Below, in pieces: positions 31,936 through 41,449 of a stretch of 64,000 nucleotides of DNA (the stretch's first letter is position 1; each line of letters begins with the position of its first letter). The position numbers and the translations under genes are program-made. The stretch is from contig NZ_LIPD01000002.1 in the NCBI RefSeq assembly GCF_001905545.1, positions 310,001 to 374,000 of the forward strand. The letters are read 5' to 3'. A model generated the notes under the pieces. The model made no database searches. It was not told the origin of the DNA and saw nothing but the letters and a program-made list of their open reading frames with translations. This stretch comes from Streptomyces sp. CB02056. Its GTDB lineage: Bacteria; Actinomycetota; Actinomycetes; Streptomycetales; Streptomycetaceae.

Positions 31936-34799
31936 AGCTCAGCGCCTGGCGGGTCGCCCTGCGCATAGCCCGCCGCGACGCCCTGCGCGCCAAGGGCCGC
32001 AGCGCCCTCGTCATCGCCATGGTCGCCCTGCCCGTCCTGGGCGTCACCGGCGCCGACGTCGTCTTCCGCAGCGCCGAGCTCACGCCCACCGAACACGTGG
32101 CGAGGCTCGTCGGCCAGTCCGCCGGCGAGCTGAGCCTGGTCCAAGCCGGCTCCACCGTCAAGCAGGCGCCGGACCCCGACAAGGGCTTCACCGTCAAGGA
32201 CCCCAAGGACGACGCCAAGGAGGGCGAAGCCCCCGCGTACACCCCCGTCCAGCGGCGCTCCCTGGACACCGCCCCGGCCGAGCTGGCCCGCCAGCTGCTC
32301 CCGGCCGGCGCCGTCCTGGTGCCGGAGCTCTCGGGCCCGTACACCGCCGCGAGCAGCGCCCAGGGCCTGCTCAGCACCCGGGTCGGCGAGGCCGACCTGA
32401 CCGACCCGGTCTGGCAGGGCCGGGTGAACCTGGTCCAGGGCCGCGCCCCGGCCGCCGACACCGAGGCCGCCGTCACCACGGACTTCCTCAAGCGCTCCGG
32501 CCTCAAGGTCGGCGACAAGACCGCCGTCCGCGGCCTGGAGTCCGCCCCCTTCACCATCACCGGCGCCTACGAGTACCCCGGTGAGCTGCGGGCCACCGAA
32601 CTGACCGCCCGCCCCGGCACCCTGCTGGAGCGGCTCGCCAAGGCCACCAAGGCGGACAACCCCCGCGAGGCCGGCACCGAGACCTCCCGCTGGCTGGTCA
32701 AGCTCCCGGCCGGTGCCGCGCTCGACTGGAACAAGGTCAAGGAGGTCAACGAGTACGGCTTCATCCTGGCCTCCCGCGCCGTCCTGCTCGACCCGCCGGC
32801 CCGCGCCGAGGTCCCCTACTACGTCGAGCAGAAGTCGAGCGGCGGCGAGGAGACCTCCTACCTCAACCGGACCGACGTCGTCATCCTCGCCACCGTCGTC
32901 GGCATGGCCCTGCTGGAGATCGTCCTCCTCGCGGGCCCCGCCTTCGCCGTCGGCGCACGGCGCTCGCGGCGGCAGCTCGGGCTGCTGGCCGCGGCCGGCG
33001 GTGAACGCGCCAACGTCCGCTCGGTCGTGCTCGGCGGCGGCATCGTCCTCGGCGTCACCGGCGCCCTGGTCGGCCTCGGCCTGGGCGTCGGCCTGGTCGC
33101 CCTGCTGCGCACCAGCGCCGAGGACTACTCCGGCAAGCGCTTCGGCCACTTCAACCTGCAGCCGCTCGACCTGCTCGGCATCCTCCTGGTCGGCCTCGTC
33201 ACCGGTCTGCTGGCCGCCGTCGTGCCCGCCGTCCAGGCCTCCCGCCAGGACGTCGTCGCCGCGCTGACCGGCCGCGACACGCTCAAGCCGCCGAGCCGCA
33301 AGCTCGCCGTCCTCGGCCTGCTGATGCTCGGCGGCGGCGCCGCCCTCGCCCTGTTCGGCGCGACCAGCGGCATCGGCAACCGCAGCCTCGCCGTCCTCGG
33401 CGGCTCGGTCGTCGCGGAGCTCGGCATGGTCGTCCTGACGCCCTACCTGGTCGGGCTCTTCGGCCGGCTCGGCCGCTGGCTCTCGCTCGGCCCCCGGCTC
33501 GCCCTGCGCGACTCGGTGCGCCACCGCGGCCGCACCGCGCCCGCCGTGGCCGCCGTGATGGCCGCCGTCGCCGGCTCCGTCGCGGTCAGCGTCTACATGG
33601 CCAGCTACGAGGAGCAGAACCGGCGCGACTACGTCGCCTCCGGGCCCTCCAAGGCCGTCATGCTCGGCAGCGGCTGGATGACCGACGCCGACAGCAAGCT
33701 GCTGCCGCAGGCGCGCGAGGCCGTCGAACGCAGCATCCCCGACCTCGGCCAGCGCGCCGACGTCCAGCGCGTCGAGCCCAAGGGCAACTGCCCCGACGGC
33801 AGCTTCTGCGGCTACATCAGGGTCGAGGTGCCCAAGGCGGACCGATGCCCCGCCCTCGACCCGACCAGCGAGCTCGACCCCGCGGAGCACTACCGGATCA
33901 TGGGGACGGACCCGCGCTGCAAGTCGGACAACCGCCGCAGCACCCCGTACACCGCGCTGGTCGCCGGCGACGCCACCCTGCTGCGCAACCTCTACGGCGT
34001 CACCGACCAGGGGGCCGGCCAGGCCCTCGCGGCCGGCAAGGCCGTGGTGTTCGACCCCCGGTACCTCAAGGACGGCAAGCTCGCCCTCCAGTACACCCTG
34101 CCGGTCCACCCCGATTCGAGCGGCAACTCCCGGGAGAAGCCGGTCACCACCGAGATCGCCGTGGACGCCGTCCTCGTCGACTCCTCGGAGCCCGCCCCGG
34201 GCCAGGCCGTGGTCAGCCCGGCCACCGCGGCCCGGCTCGGCTTCGCCACCGCTCCGGCCGGCTCGGTCTGGCTGCCCGCCGCGATGCCCTCCGACGGCGC
34301 CCAGCAGAAGGCCGACGGCGCGATCGCCAAGCTCACCGACCACACCATGCTCAAGATCGAACGCGGCTACGAGTCCCGGGCCGGACTGATCCAGCTCGGC
34401 CTGAACGTCTTCGCCGCGATCGTCGCCCTCGGCGCGGCCGGCATCGCCACCGGACTGGCCGCCGCCGACTCCCAGCGCGACCTGACCACCCTCGCGGCGG
34501 TCGGCGCCGAACCCCGCATCCGGCGCTCGCTGTCCGGCTTCCAGTGCGGGGTGATCGCCGCCATGGGCGCCCTGCTCGGCGCGGTCTGCGGCGTGGTGCC
34601 GGGGGTGGCGCTGCGCAAGGTCGAGGCCGCGACGGGCGGCTACCCCGGGATGAGCGCCGCCGAGCTGGCCAACAAGGCGATCGTGGTCTTCCCGTGGCCC
34701 ACCATCGCCGCCACCGTGGTGCTGCTGCCGCTGCTCGCGGCCGGCCTGGCGGCGGTGATGACCCGGTCGCGGATCACCCTGCTGCGCCGTTCGGGCTGA
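31932..34799 (+). CDS. FtsX-like ABC transporter permease
   Basis: A 955-aa permease with two FtsX domains. One N-terminal membrane helix (ALVIAMVALPVLGVTGADV) precedes a first extracytoplasmic domain (about 45-315). Core segments follow around 320-340, 370-400 and 415-440, with more at 455-550. A second extracytoplasmic domain (about 570-800) contains four cysteines (GNCPDGSFCGY, DRCPAL, DPRCKS) that could form disulfides. Three terminal segments end the protein. The start GTG overlaps the ATPase stop by 4 nt. It is the export partner of that ATPase. The cargo is not deducible. Confidence 0.9.
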   Translation: MKLSAWRVALRIARRDALRAKGRSALVIAMVALPVLGVTGADVVFRSAELTPTEHVARLVGQSAGELSLVQAGSTVKQAPDPDKGFTVKDPKDDAKEGEAPAYTPVQRRSLDTAPAELARQLLPAGAVLVPELSGPYTAASSAQGLLSTRVGEADLTDPVWQGRVNLVQGRAPAADTEAAVTTDFLKRSGLKVGDKTAVRGLESAPFTITGAYEYPGELRATELTARPGTLLERLAKATKADNPREAGTETSRWLVKLPAGAALDWNKVKEVNEYGFILASRAVLLDPPARAEVPYYVEQKSSGGEETSYLNRTDVVILATVVGMALLEIVLLAGPAFAVGARRSRRQLGLLAAAGGERANVRSVVLGGGIVLGVTGALVGLGLGVGLVALLRTSAEDYSGKRFGHFNLQPLDLLGILLVGLVTGLLAAVVPAVQASRQDVVAALTGRDTLKPPSRKLAVLGLLMLGGGAALALFGATSGIGNRSLAVLGGSVVAELGMVVLTPYLVGLFGRLGRWLSLGPRLALRDSVRHRGRTAPAVAAVMAAVAGSVAVSVYMASYEEQNRRDYVASGPSKAVMLGSGWMTDADSKLLPQAREAVERSIPDLGQRADVQRVEPKGNCPDGSFCGYIRVEVPKADRCPALDPTSELDPAEHYRIMGTDPRCKSDNRRSTPYTALVAGDATLLRNLYGVTDQGAGQALAAGKAVVFDPRYLKDGKLALQYTLPVHPDSSGNSREKPVTTEIAVDAVLVDSSEPAPGQAVVSPATAARLGFATAPAGSVWLPAAMPSDGAQQKADGAIAKLTDHTMLKIERGYESRAGLIQLGLNVFAAIVALGAAGIATGLAAADSQRDLTTLAAVGAEPRIRRSLSGFQCGVIAAMGALLGAVCGVVPGVALRKVEAATGGYPGMSAAELANKAIVVFPWPTIAATVVLLPLLAAGLAAVMTRSRITLLRRSG

Positions 34800-34933
34800 G
34801 CCCGGCGCACCCGTCCGTCACCCCCGTCGCGCACCCCTGTCGCGGCGGGGGTGACGCATGTTACAGAGCCGGGAGCGCCCGGCAGCCGGACGGCCGGGGC
34901 GGGCACCCGCACGGGCGAACTACAGTCGTCGGT

Positions 34934-36337
34934 ATGACGAGAACCCCGGACAGCGTCGTCCGCTCCTACATCGACCAGCACCAGGCCGCGTTCCTCGCCG
35001 ACCTCTCCGAGTGGCTGGCCATCCCCTCCGTCTCCGCCGACCCGGCCCGGGCCGGCGAGGTGCGGCGCTCGGCCGAGTGGCTGGCCGCCAAGCTGGGGGA
35101 GACCGGCTTCCCGGTCGCCGAGGTGTGGGAGACCGACGGACTGCCGGCGGTGTTCGCCGAGTGGCCCTCCGGGGACCCGTCCGCGCCGACCGTCCTGGTC
35201 TACGGGCACCACGACGTGCAGCCCGCGGCCCGGGAGGACGGCTGGGACACCGAGCCGTTCACCCCGACCGTGGTCGACGGCCGGCTGTACGCGCGCGGCG
35301 CCGCCGACGACAAGGGCCAGGTGTTCTTCCACACCCTGGGGGTGCGCGCCCACCTGGCCGCCACCGGCCGCACCGCGCCGGCCGTCAACCTCAAGCTGCT
35401 GATCGAGGGCGAGGAGGAGTCCGGCTCGCCGAACTTCGCCGACCTGGTCCGGCGCGAGGCCGGGCGGCTGGCCGCCGACGTGGTCGTCATCTCGGACACC
35501 GGCATGTGGTCCGCGACCACGCCGACCGTCTGCACCGGCATGCGCGGCCTGGCCGACGCCCAGATCGACCTGTACGGGCCGGACACCGACATCCACTCCG
35601 GCTCCTTCGGCGGGGCCGTCCCCAACCCGGCCCAGGTCGCGGCCGAGCTGGCCGCCGCCCTGCACGACGCCGACCGCAGGGTCGCGATCCCGGGCTTCTA
35701 CGACGGCGTCGTCGAGCTGACCGGGACCGAGCGCGAGCTGTTCGCCGAGCTGCCCTTCGACGAGGAGCAGTGGCTGCGGGTCGCCAAGTCGTACGGCACC
35801 CGCGGCGAGGCCGGCTACTCCACCCTGGAGCGGATCTGGGCCCGCCCGACCGCCGAGGTCAACGGCATCTGGGGCGGCTACACCGGCCCCGGCGGCAAGA
35901 CCATCGTCCCCGCCTCGGCGCACCTCAAGCTGTCGTTCCGGCTGGTCGCCGGGCAGGAGGTGGAGAAGGTCCGCGAGGCGGTGCGGGACTGGGTGGCCGG
36001 GCGGGTGCCCGAGGGCGTCCGGTACGAGCTGGTCTTCCCGGGCGCGACCCGGCCCTGCCTGACCCCGCTGGACCACCCGGCGCTCCAGTCCACCGTCCGG
36101 GCGATGGGGCGGGCCTTCGAGCAGAAGATCCTCTTCACCCGCGAGGGCGGCTCCGGCCCGGCCGCCGACCTCCAGGACGCGCTGGGCGCGCCGGTGCTGT
36201 TCCTCGGCATCTCGGTGCCCTCGGACGGCTGGCACTCGGTCAACGAGAAGGTCGAGCTGGACCTGCTGGCCAAGGGCGTGGAGACGGCCGCGTACCTCTG
36301 GGGCGACCTGGCCGAGAACTTCCGGCCGGGGGCATGA
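34934..36337 (+). CDS. M20-family dipeptidase/metallopeptidase
   Basis: A 467-aa zinc peptidase of the M20 family (carnosinase/CNDP-like). Metal ligands are visible in order: YGHHDVQP near residue 96, GAADDKGQ near 122, IEGEEESGSPNF near 158, VISDTGMW near 185, and a C-terminal His in SDGWHSVNEKVEL near 438. The dimerisation (lid) domain sits in the middle. It should cleave dipeptides or N-acylated amino acids. ATG at 34934 has no Shine-Dalgarno sequence, but TACAGT (34921-34926) ends 7 nt upstream, so it is likely leaderless. It is followed after 70 nt by nudC. Confidence 0.92.
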   Translation: MTRTPDSVVRSYIDQHQAAFLADLSEWLAIPSVSADPARAGEVRRSAEWLAAKLGETGFPVAEVWETDGLPAVFAEWPSGDPSAPTVLVYGHHDVQPAAREDGWDTEPFTPTVVDGRLYARGAADDKGQVFFHTLGVRAHLAATGRTAPAVNLKLLIEGEEESGSPNFADLVRREAGRLAADVVVISDTGMWSATTPTVCTGMRGLADAQIDLYGPDTDIHSGSFGGAVPNPAQVAAELAAALHDADRRVAIPGFYDGVVELTGTERELFAELPFDEEQWLRVAKSYGTRGEAGYSTLERIWARPTAEVNGIWGGYTGPGGKTIVPASAHLKLSFRLVAGQEVEKVREAVRDWVAGRVPEGVRYELVFPGATRPCLTPLDHPALQSTVRAMGRAFEQKILFTREGGSGPAADLQDALGAPVLFLGISVPSDGWHSVNEKVELDLLAKGVETAAYLWGDLAENFRPGA

Positions 36338-36407
36338 CGCCCACCGCACGCACCATGGCAGCCAGATCACTCATCCGGATGATTCACCACGTGGGGATGG
36401 AACAGAC

Positions 36408-37349
36408 GTGAGCACCGTGCCTGAGACCGAGCGCCCGCTGCCCCTGGCCCTGGCCCGGTCCGGGGTGGACCGGGCGGCCGAGCACCGCCTCGACGAGCCC
36501 TGGCTGGCGGCCGCCTGGAGCCACCCGAACACCCGGGTCCTGCCGATCGCCGGCGGCGAGGCGTTCGTGGTCGACACCGCGCAGGGCACCGAACTCGTGC
36601 TGATGCCCTCCTTCGAGGCCCCGCAGACCGGCGACCGGTACTTCCTCGGCACCGACCAGGACGGCGTCTCGTACTTCGCGCTGGCCGGCGAGAGCCTGCC
36701 CGGGCGGCTGGACGGCGACGCCCGGCCGGCCGGGCTGCGCGAGGTCGGCGGGCTGCTGTCCGACCGGGACGCCGGGCTGCTGGTGCACGCCGTGGCGCTG
36801 GAGCACTGGCACCGGCTGCACAGCTTCTGCTCGCGCTGCGGGCACCCGACCGAGAAGGCCGGCGCCGGGCACGTGCGGCGCTGCACCTCCTGCGCGGCCG
36901 AGCACTACCCGCGCACCGACCCGGCGGTGATCATGGTGATCACCGACGAGCAGGACCGCTGCCTGCTCGGCCGCCAGGCGCTGTGGCCGGAGGGCCGCTG
37001 GTCGACGCTGGCCGGCTTCGTCGAGCCGGGGGAGTCGATCGAGCAGGCGGTGGCCCGCGAGGTGCACGAGGAGGCGGGCGTCAAGGTCGGCGAGGTGCGC
37101 TACGTGGCCAGCCAGCCCTGGCCGTTCCCGTCCAGCCTGATGCTCGGCTTCCTGGGCCGGGCGCTGCCCGGCGGCACCGAGATCACCGTGGACGGCGAGG
37201 AGCTGGCCGAGGCGCGCTGGTTCTCCCGCGAGGAGCTGCGCGCCGGGATGGAGGCGGGCGAGATCCTGCCGCCGTCCGGCATCTCGATCGCCCGGCACCT
37301 GGTCGAGCTCTGGTACGGGGAGCCGCTGCCCTCGGCGGCGCGCTGGTAA
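36408..37349 (+). CDS. nudC: NAD+ diphosphatase (NADH pyrophosphatase)
   Basis: A 313-aa Nudix enzyme that cleaves NAD(H) to NMN(H) and AMP and can remove NAD caps from RNA. The zinc ribbon CSRCG...CTSC lies near residues 141-164. The Nudix box GFVEPGESIEQAVAREVHEEAGV fits GX5EX7REUXEEXGU exactly, near 204-226. The NADH-specific signature SQPWPFPSSLM follows about 10 residues later. GTG at 36408 is used; the upstream ATGGAACAGAC has a weak GGA. An intrinsic terminator with a T-run lies directly downstream. The order nudC, mycoredoxin, uvrD2, whiB7 is as in mycobacteria. Confidence 0.94.
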   Translation: MSTVPETERPLPLALARSGVDRAAEHRLDEPWLAAAWSHPNTRVLPIAGGEAFVVDTAQGTELVLMPSFEAPQTGDRYFLGTDQDGVSYFALAGESLPGRLDGDARPAGLREVGGLLSDRDAGLLVHAVALEHWHRLHSFCSRCGHPTEKAGAGHVRRCTSCAAEHYPRTDPAVIMVITDEQDRCLLGRQALWPEGRWSTLAGFVEPGESIEQAVAREVHEEAGVKVGEVRYVASQPWPFPSSLMLGFLGRALPGGTEITVDGEELAEARWFSREELRAGMEAGEILPPSGISIARHLVELWYGEPLPSAARW

Positions 37350-37358
37350 TCCAGGACG

Positions 37359-37398
37359 AAAGGGGGGCGCGTGGTCAATTCCATGCGCCCCCCTTTTT
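37359..37398 (+). terminator. Intrinsic terminator of nudC
   Basis: Arms AAAGGGGGGCGC (37359-37370) and GCGCCCCCCTTT (37385-37396), extended inward by GTGG/CCAT wobble pairs and followed by T residues. This is one of the few terminators in the window with a clear T-tract. Confidence 0.88.
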
Positions 37399-37559
37399 CT
37401 CTCCAACCCCTTCCCGAATTCACCACGACCAGCTGTTCGTATCCGGACGGGCCAGTTCTGCTACCGGGAGGGGTCGGCGCGGGGGCGCATTCAACCCGCT
37501 CGGACGATATTGCCGGAAACGGCTGATACCGGCTCACCGCGCTCGCTACATTCACGAGG

Positions 37560-38399
37560 GTGACAATCCCCCGGGGCACCGCCCAATCCCCCAAATACCA
37601 GCGCCTCGCCGCCGACCTGCGCCGCCGGATCGCCGAGGGCGAGTTCACCGCCGACGCCGCCCTGCCGGTCGAGAGCGAACTGGAGCGCCAGTACGGCGTC
37701 GCCCGCAACACCGTCCGGCTCGCCGTCGACGTCCTGGTCAACGAGGGCCGCCTGGTCCGCCTCCAGGGCAAGGGCACGTACCTGCGCGAACACCCCGTCC
37801 TGGACCACCGCGCCTACGGCCCCGGCCTGACCCCCGCGCCGCGCGACTGCCTCGCCGCGCCCTCCGACGTCTACCTCGGCGAGGCCGCCGAAGCCGGGCG
37901 GGAACTCGGCACCGACTTCGAGATGATGATCGTCCGGGCCCGGGTGGACATCGCCGAACGGCTCGGGCTGCGCCCCGGCGAGGCCATCGTGGTCCGCCGC
38001 CAGCTGCGGCTGCTCGACCGCGAGCCGTACTCCATCGAGGAGAGCCACTACCGGGCCGGCCTCGCCGCCGGCACCCCGCTGATGGAGCCCGACCCCGTCG
38101 AGGGCGGCGACGAGGCGGTGCTCGCCACCCTCGGACGCACCGAGATCGGCGCGGTGGACCACCTGGTCGCGCGGATGCCGGGCCCCGAGGAGGCCCAGTG
38201 GTTCCAGGGCGGCCCCGGCGTGCCGCTCATGGTGCAGACCCGCGTCACCTACGACCGGCGCGGGCCGGTGCGGGTCATCGAGACCCGCTACTCGGCCGAC
38301 CGCAGCCGGCTCGTCTACGGCGTCGGCGACCTCGGCGCCCGCACCACCCTGCCCGCGCCCGCCGCGCCCGTCGACCCGGCCCGGGCCGACGCGCCGTGA
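37560..38399 (+). CDS. GntR/HutC-family transcriptional regulator (UTRA domain)
   Basis: A 279-aa regulator. The N-terminal GntR winged helix (residues about 12-75) contains KYQRLAADLRRRIAEGEF, LPVESELERQYGVARNTVRLAVD and LVRLQGKGTYL. The UTRA ligand-binding domain (about 115-255) ends with IETRYSADRSRLVYGV. The GTG start has TACATT (37547-37552) 7 nt upstream and so is probably leaderless. It stands alone: nudC ends upstream at a terminator and mrx converges downstream. The effector is likely a small metabolite. It is not DasR itself, judged by its divergent UTRA sequence (inference). Confidence 0.9.
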   Translation: MTIPRGTAQSPKYQRLAADLRRRIAEGEFTADAALPVESELERQYGVARNTVRLAVDVLVNEGRLVRLQGKGTYLREHPVLDHRAYGPGLTPAPRDCLAAPSDVYLGEAAEAGRELGTDFEMMIVRARVDIAERLGLRPGEAIVVRRQLRLLDREPYSIEESHYRAGLAAGTPLMEPDPVEGGDEAVLATLGRTEIGAVDHLVARMPGPEEAQWFQGGPGVPLMVQTRVTYDRRGPVRVIETRYSADRSRLVYGVGDLGARTTLPAPAAPVDPARADAP

Positions 38400-38500
38400 C
38401 GCGCGCCGGCCCCGGCGGCCCGGGCCCGCGGGGCCCGGGTCGGGGCCGGTCGGGCCCGGGCCCGGCGGGTTCGCGCCCGGCGGGTGTGGACCCGGTGGGG

Positions 38501-38758
38501 TCAGGACGCCAGGGCCTTCTTGACCTGCAGCAGGCTCGGGTTGGTCATCACGACCCGCTCGCCGCCGCCCACCGGCGTCACCAGCACCGTCGGGACGGTC
38601 TGGTTCCCGTTGTTCACCGACTCGACGAAGGACGCCGACGCCGGGTCCTCCTCGATGTTGATCTCGGTGTAGCCGATGCCTTCACGGTCCAGCTGGCTCT
38701 TGAGTCGGTTGCAGTACCCACACCAGGTCGTGCTGTACATCGTCACGGTGCCGGACAT
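38501..38758 (-). CDS. mrx1: Mycoredoxin (glutaredoxin-like, mycothiol-dependent)
   Basis: An 85-aa thioredoxin-fold protein. The active site CGYC lies at residues 13-16 within MYSTTWCGYCNRLKSQL. The cis-Pro motif is TVPTVLV near 55, followed by a GG loop. It reduces mycothiol-mixed disulfides, the actinobacterial counterpart of glutaredoxin. ATG at 38758 has GGAG 8 nt upstream. A perfect SigR promoter (GGAAT-N18-GTT) lies about 45 nt further upstream, which fits induction by thiol oxidation. It is divergent from uvrD2 and convergent with the GntR gene. The 100 nt between it and the GntR gene are low-complexity GC-rich DNA. Confidence 0.93.
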   Translation of the reverse strand: MSGTVTMYSTTWCGYCNRLKSQLDREGIGYTEINIEEDPASASFVESVNNGNQTVPTVLVTPVGGGERVVMTNPSLLQVKKALAS

Positions 38759-38803
38759 CGAGGGGGCTCCTTCGAAAGAGGGGGGCGTACGGTCACCGGC
38801 AGG

Positions 38804-38829
38804 AACGTCCACCGGGCGGCGGACATTCC
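38804..38829 (-). promoter_or_regulatory. SigR promoter of the mycoredoxin gene
   Basis: Read on the minus strand: GGAAT (38829-38825), exactly 18 nt, then GTT (38806-38804). This is a perfect match to the SigR/RsrA thiol-oxidative-stress promoter consensus. The predicted leader is about 38 nt. Confidence 0.85.
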
Positions 38830-38931
38830 GGAGCGCCGTCGACCGTCGCGCGGAGTGATCATCCTGCGATCGCACCGGGCCTGTGGACAACCCCGTCCGC
38901 GATGTCCCCCCGGGCTGAGAGGATGGAACGC

Positions 38932-41190
38932 ATGCAGGAAGACCTCTTGAGCGGCAGCCCCTACGACGGCCCCCACGGCTCCCCCTGGGCCGACCCCGGT
39001 GCCGACACGGGCCCGGACGCGGTGCTCGCCGGGCTCGACCCCGAGCAGCGCGCCGTCGCCACCGCCCTGCACGGTCCCGTCTGCGTCCTGGCCGGCGCCG
39101 GCACCGGCAAGACCCGCGCCATCACCCACCGGATCGCCTACGGCGTGCGCAGCGGCGTCTACCACCCCCAGCAGGTCCTCGCCGTCACCTTCACCGCCCG
39201 CGCCGCCGGCGAGATGCGCGGCCGGCTGCGCCAGCTCGGCGCCGACGGCGTCCAGGCCCGCACCTTCCACGCCGCCGCGCTGCGCCAGCTCCAGTACTTC
39301 TGGCCGCGCGCCGTCGGCGGCCCCGTCCCCCAGCTCCTGGAACGCAAGGTCCAGCTCGTCGCCGAGGCCGCCGGCCGCTGCGGCCTGCGCGTCCAGCGCA
39401 CCGAACTGCGCGACCTCACCGCCGAGATCGAATGGGCCAAGGTCACCCAGATCGCCCCCGAGGACTACCCCGCGGCCGTCGCCAAGTCCGGCCGCGAGGC
39501 CCCCCGCGACCCGGCCGAGACCGCCCAGGTCTACCGCGTCTACGAGGAGGCCAAGAGCCGCCGCGGCAGCATGGACTTCGAGGACGTCCTGCTGCTCACC
39601 GCCGCCATCCTGGAGGACCGCCCGGACATCGCCGACCAGGTCCGCTCCCAGTACCGGCACTTCACCGTCGACGAGTACCAGGACGTCTCCCCGCTCCAGC
39701 AGCGCCTGCTCGACCGGTGGACCGGCCCCGACGGCGGCGCCAGCCTCTGCGTCGTCGGCGACGCCAGCCAGACCATCTACTCCTTCACCGGCGCCACCCC
39801 CGACTACCTGCTCAACTTCCGCACCCGGCACCCCGAGGCGACGGTGGTCAAGCTGGTCCGCGACTACCGCTCCACCCCCCAGGTCGTCCACCTCGCCAAC
39901 GGACTGCTCGCCCAGGCGCGCGGCGAGGCCGCCCGGCACCGCCTGGAGCTCGTCTCCCAGCGCGAGGCCGGCCCCGAGCCGGTCTACACCGAGTACGAGG
40001 ACGAGCCCACCGAGGCCGAGACCACCGGCCGCCGGATCAAGGACCTGCTCGCCGCCGGGGTGCGCGCCAGCGAGATCGCCGTGCTGTTCCGCACCAACGG
40101 CCAGTCCGAGGTCTACGAGCAGGCCCTCGCCGACCTCGGCGTGCCCTACCAGCTCAAGGGCGCGGAACGGTTCTTCGAGCGCCCCGAGGTCCGGGACGCC
40201 GGCGTGCTGCTGCGCGGCGCCGCCCGGGCCGCCTCCGACCCGCTCACCGACGACGCCCCCGACCTGGCCGGCCAGGTCCGCGCGGTCCTGGCCACCCGCG
40301 GCTTCACCGCCGACCCCCCGGCCGGCTCCGGCGCCGTCCGGGACCGCTGGGAGTCGCTGGCCGCCCTGGTCCGGCTGGCCGAGGAGTTCGAGCGCACCCG
40401 CACCGCGGCCGGCCAGACCACCGACCTCGCCGCCTACGTCGCCGAGCTGGACGCCCGGGCCGCGGCCCAGCACGCCCCGGCCGTCGAGGGCGTCACGCTC
40501 GCCTCGCTGCACGCCGCCAAGGGCCTCGAATGGGACGCCGTCTTCCTGGTCGGCCTCACCGAGGGCACCCTGCCGATCATCTACGCCAAGACCGACGAGC
40601 AGGTCGAGGAGGAACGCCGCCTCCTCTACGTCGGCGTCACCCGGGCCCGCAAGCACCTCAGCCTCTCCTGGGCGCTCTCCCGCTCCCCGGGCGGCCGGGC
40701 CAGCCGCAAGCCGACCCGCTTCCTGGACGGGCTGCGCCCCGGCTCCGCCGCCCCGGGCGCGCGCACCGGCGCGCGCGGCGGGCGGGGGGGCGTCGAGCCC
40801 GGCGAGCGCTCCGCCGGGCGGCGGGCCCGCGGACCGGTCAAGTGCCGGGTCTGCGACAAGGTGCTCACCGAGGCCGTCGAGCGCAAGCTGCGCCGCTGCG
40901 AGAGCTGCCCGTCCACGATGGACGAGGGGCTGTACGAGCGGCTGCGCGAGTGGCGGGCCCGGCAGGCGAAGAAGCAGGGCGCGCCGGCCTACGTGGTGTT
41001 CACCGACGCCACGCTGATGGCGATCGCCGAGGACGTGCCCGCCGGCCGCGGTGAGCTGGCGGCCATCTCCGGGGTCGGCGCGATGAAGCTGGACAAGTAC
41101 GGGGCCGCCGTGCTCTCGTTGTGTGCGGGGGAGGAGCCCGAGGAGGATCCGGACGACGTCGAGGACGGCGGTCCGGCCGATCAGGCCTGA
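38932..41190 (+). CDS. uvrD2: UvrD2-type superfamily I DNA helicase with HRDC domain
   Basis: A 752-aa SF1A helicase. Walker A LAGAGTGKTRAITHR lies near residue 57. Motifs follow: TFTARAAGEMRGRL, FTVDEYQDVSPLQQRLLD, VVGDASQTIYSFTGA, LASLHAAKGLEWDAVFL and LLYVGVTRARKHL. After an Arg/Gly linker a tetracysteine zinc motif (CRVC...CESC, about 638-660) precedes a C-terminal HRDC domain (about 670-735), the UvrD2 architecture. ATG at 38932 is chosen because AGAGGA lies 8 nt upstream; the frame stays open 10 codons further. The divergent region contains TGTGGACAA (38882-38890), a perfect Streptomyces DnaA-box sequence. Confidence 0.93.
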   Translation: MQEDLLSGSPYDGPHGSPWADPGADTGPDAVLAGLDPEQRAVATALHGPVCVLAGAGTGKTRAITHRIAYGVRSGVYHPQQVLAVTFTARAAGEMRGRLRQLGADGVQARTFHAAALRQLQYFWPRAVGGPVPQLLERKVQLVAEAAGRCGLRVQRTELRDLTAEIEWAKVTQIAPEDYPAAVAKSGREAPRDPAETAQVYRVYEEAKSRRGSMDFEDVLLLTAAILEDRPDIADQVRSQYRHFTVDEYQDVSPLQQRLLDRWTGPDGGASLCVVGDASQTIYSFTGATPDYLLNFRTRHPEATVVKLVRDYRSTPQVVHLANGLLAQARGEAARHRLELVSQREAGPEPVYTEYEDEPTEAETTGRRIKDLLAAGVRASEIAVLFRTNGQSEVYEQALADLGVPYQLKGAERFFERPEVRDAGVLLRGAARAASDPLTDDAPDLAGQVRAVLATRGFTADPPAGSGAVRDRWESLAALVRLAEEFERTRTAAGQTTDLAAYVAELDARAAAQHAPAVEGVTLASLHAAKGLEWDAVFLVGLTEGTLPIIYAKTDEQVEEERRLLYVGVTRARKHLSLSWALSRSPGGRASRKPTRFLDGLRPGSAAPGARTGARGGRGGVEPGERSAGRRARGPVKCRVCDKVLTEAVERKLRRCESCPSTMDEGLYERLREWRARQAKKQGAPAYVVFTDATLMAIAEDVPAGRGELAAISGVGAMKLDKYGAAVLSLCAGEEPEEDPDDVEDGGPADQA

Positions 41191-41267
41191 GCAGGTCCGA
41201 GCGCGGTCCCAGGGGCCGCTCCGAGGGTTTCGGAACCCGTCGTGTGACGTGCCGAAGAACTCGCGTG

Positions 41268-41306
41268 AAAAATAGTTTGCGCCGCGTACCGGGAGCGCAA
41301 TAGCCT
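41268..41306 (+). promoter_or_regulatory. wblC promoter with WblC-type AT-rich element
   Basis: AAAAATA (41268-41274) lies 2 nt upstream of a -35 TTGCGC (41277-41282). An 18-nt spacer and -10 TAGCCT (41301-41306) follow. WhiB7/WblC-dependent promoters carry an AT-rich element immediately upstream of the -35, bound by the AT-hook. This predicts autoactivation and a start near 41313, giving a leader of about 760 nt before wblC. Confidence 0.7.
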
Positions 41307-41449
41307 GCCGGAGCGGTCAAGGGGACGCGGTCGCACGGGGTGAAACCTGTGCCGATGCCCCTCGCCCGAGAGCTTTACCGAGACAGACATCCGAACATTC
41401 GGAGCCAGGGAGACCAGGCTCCGCGAGACGCCGAGAGGAGGCGAAGACA

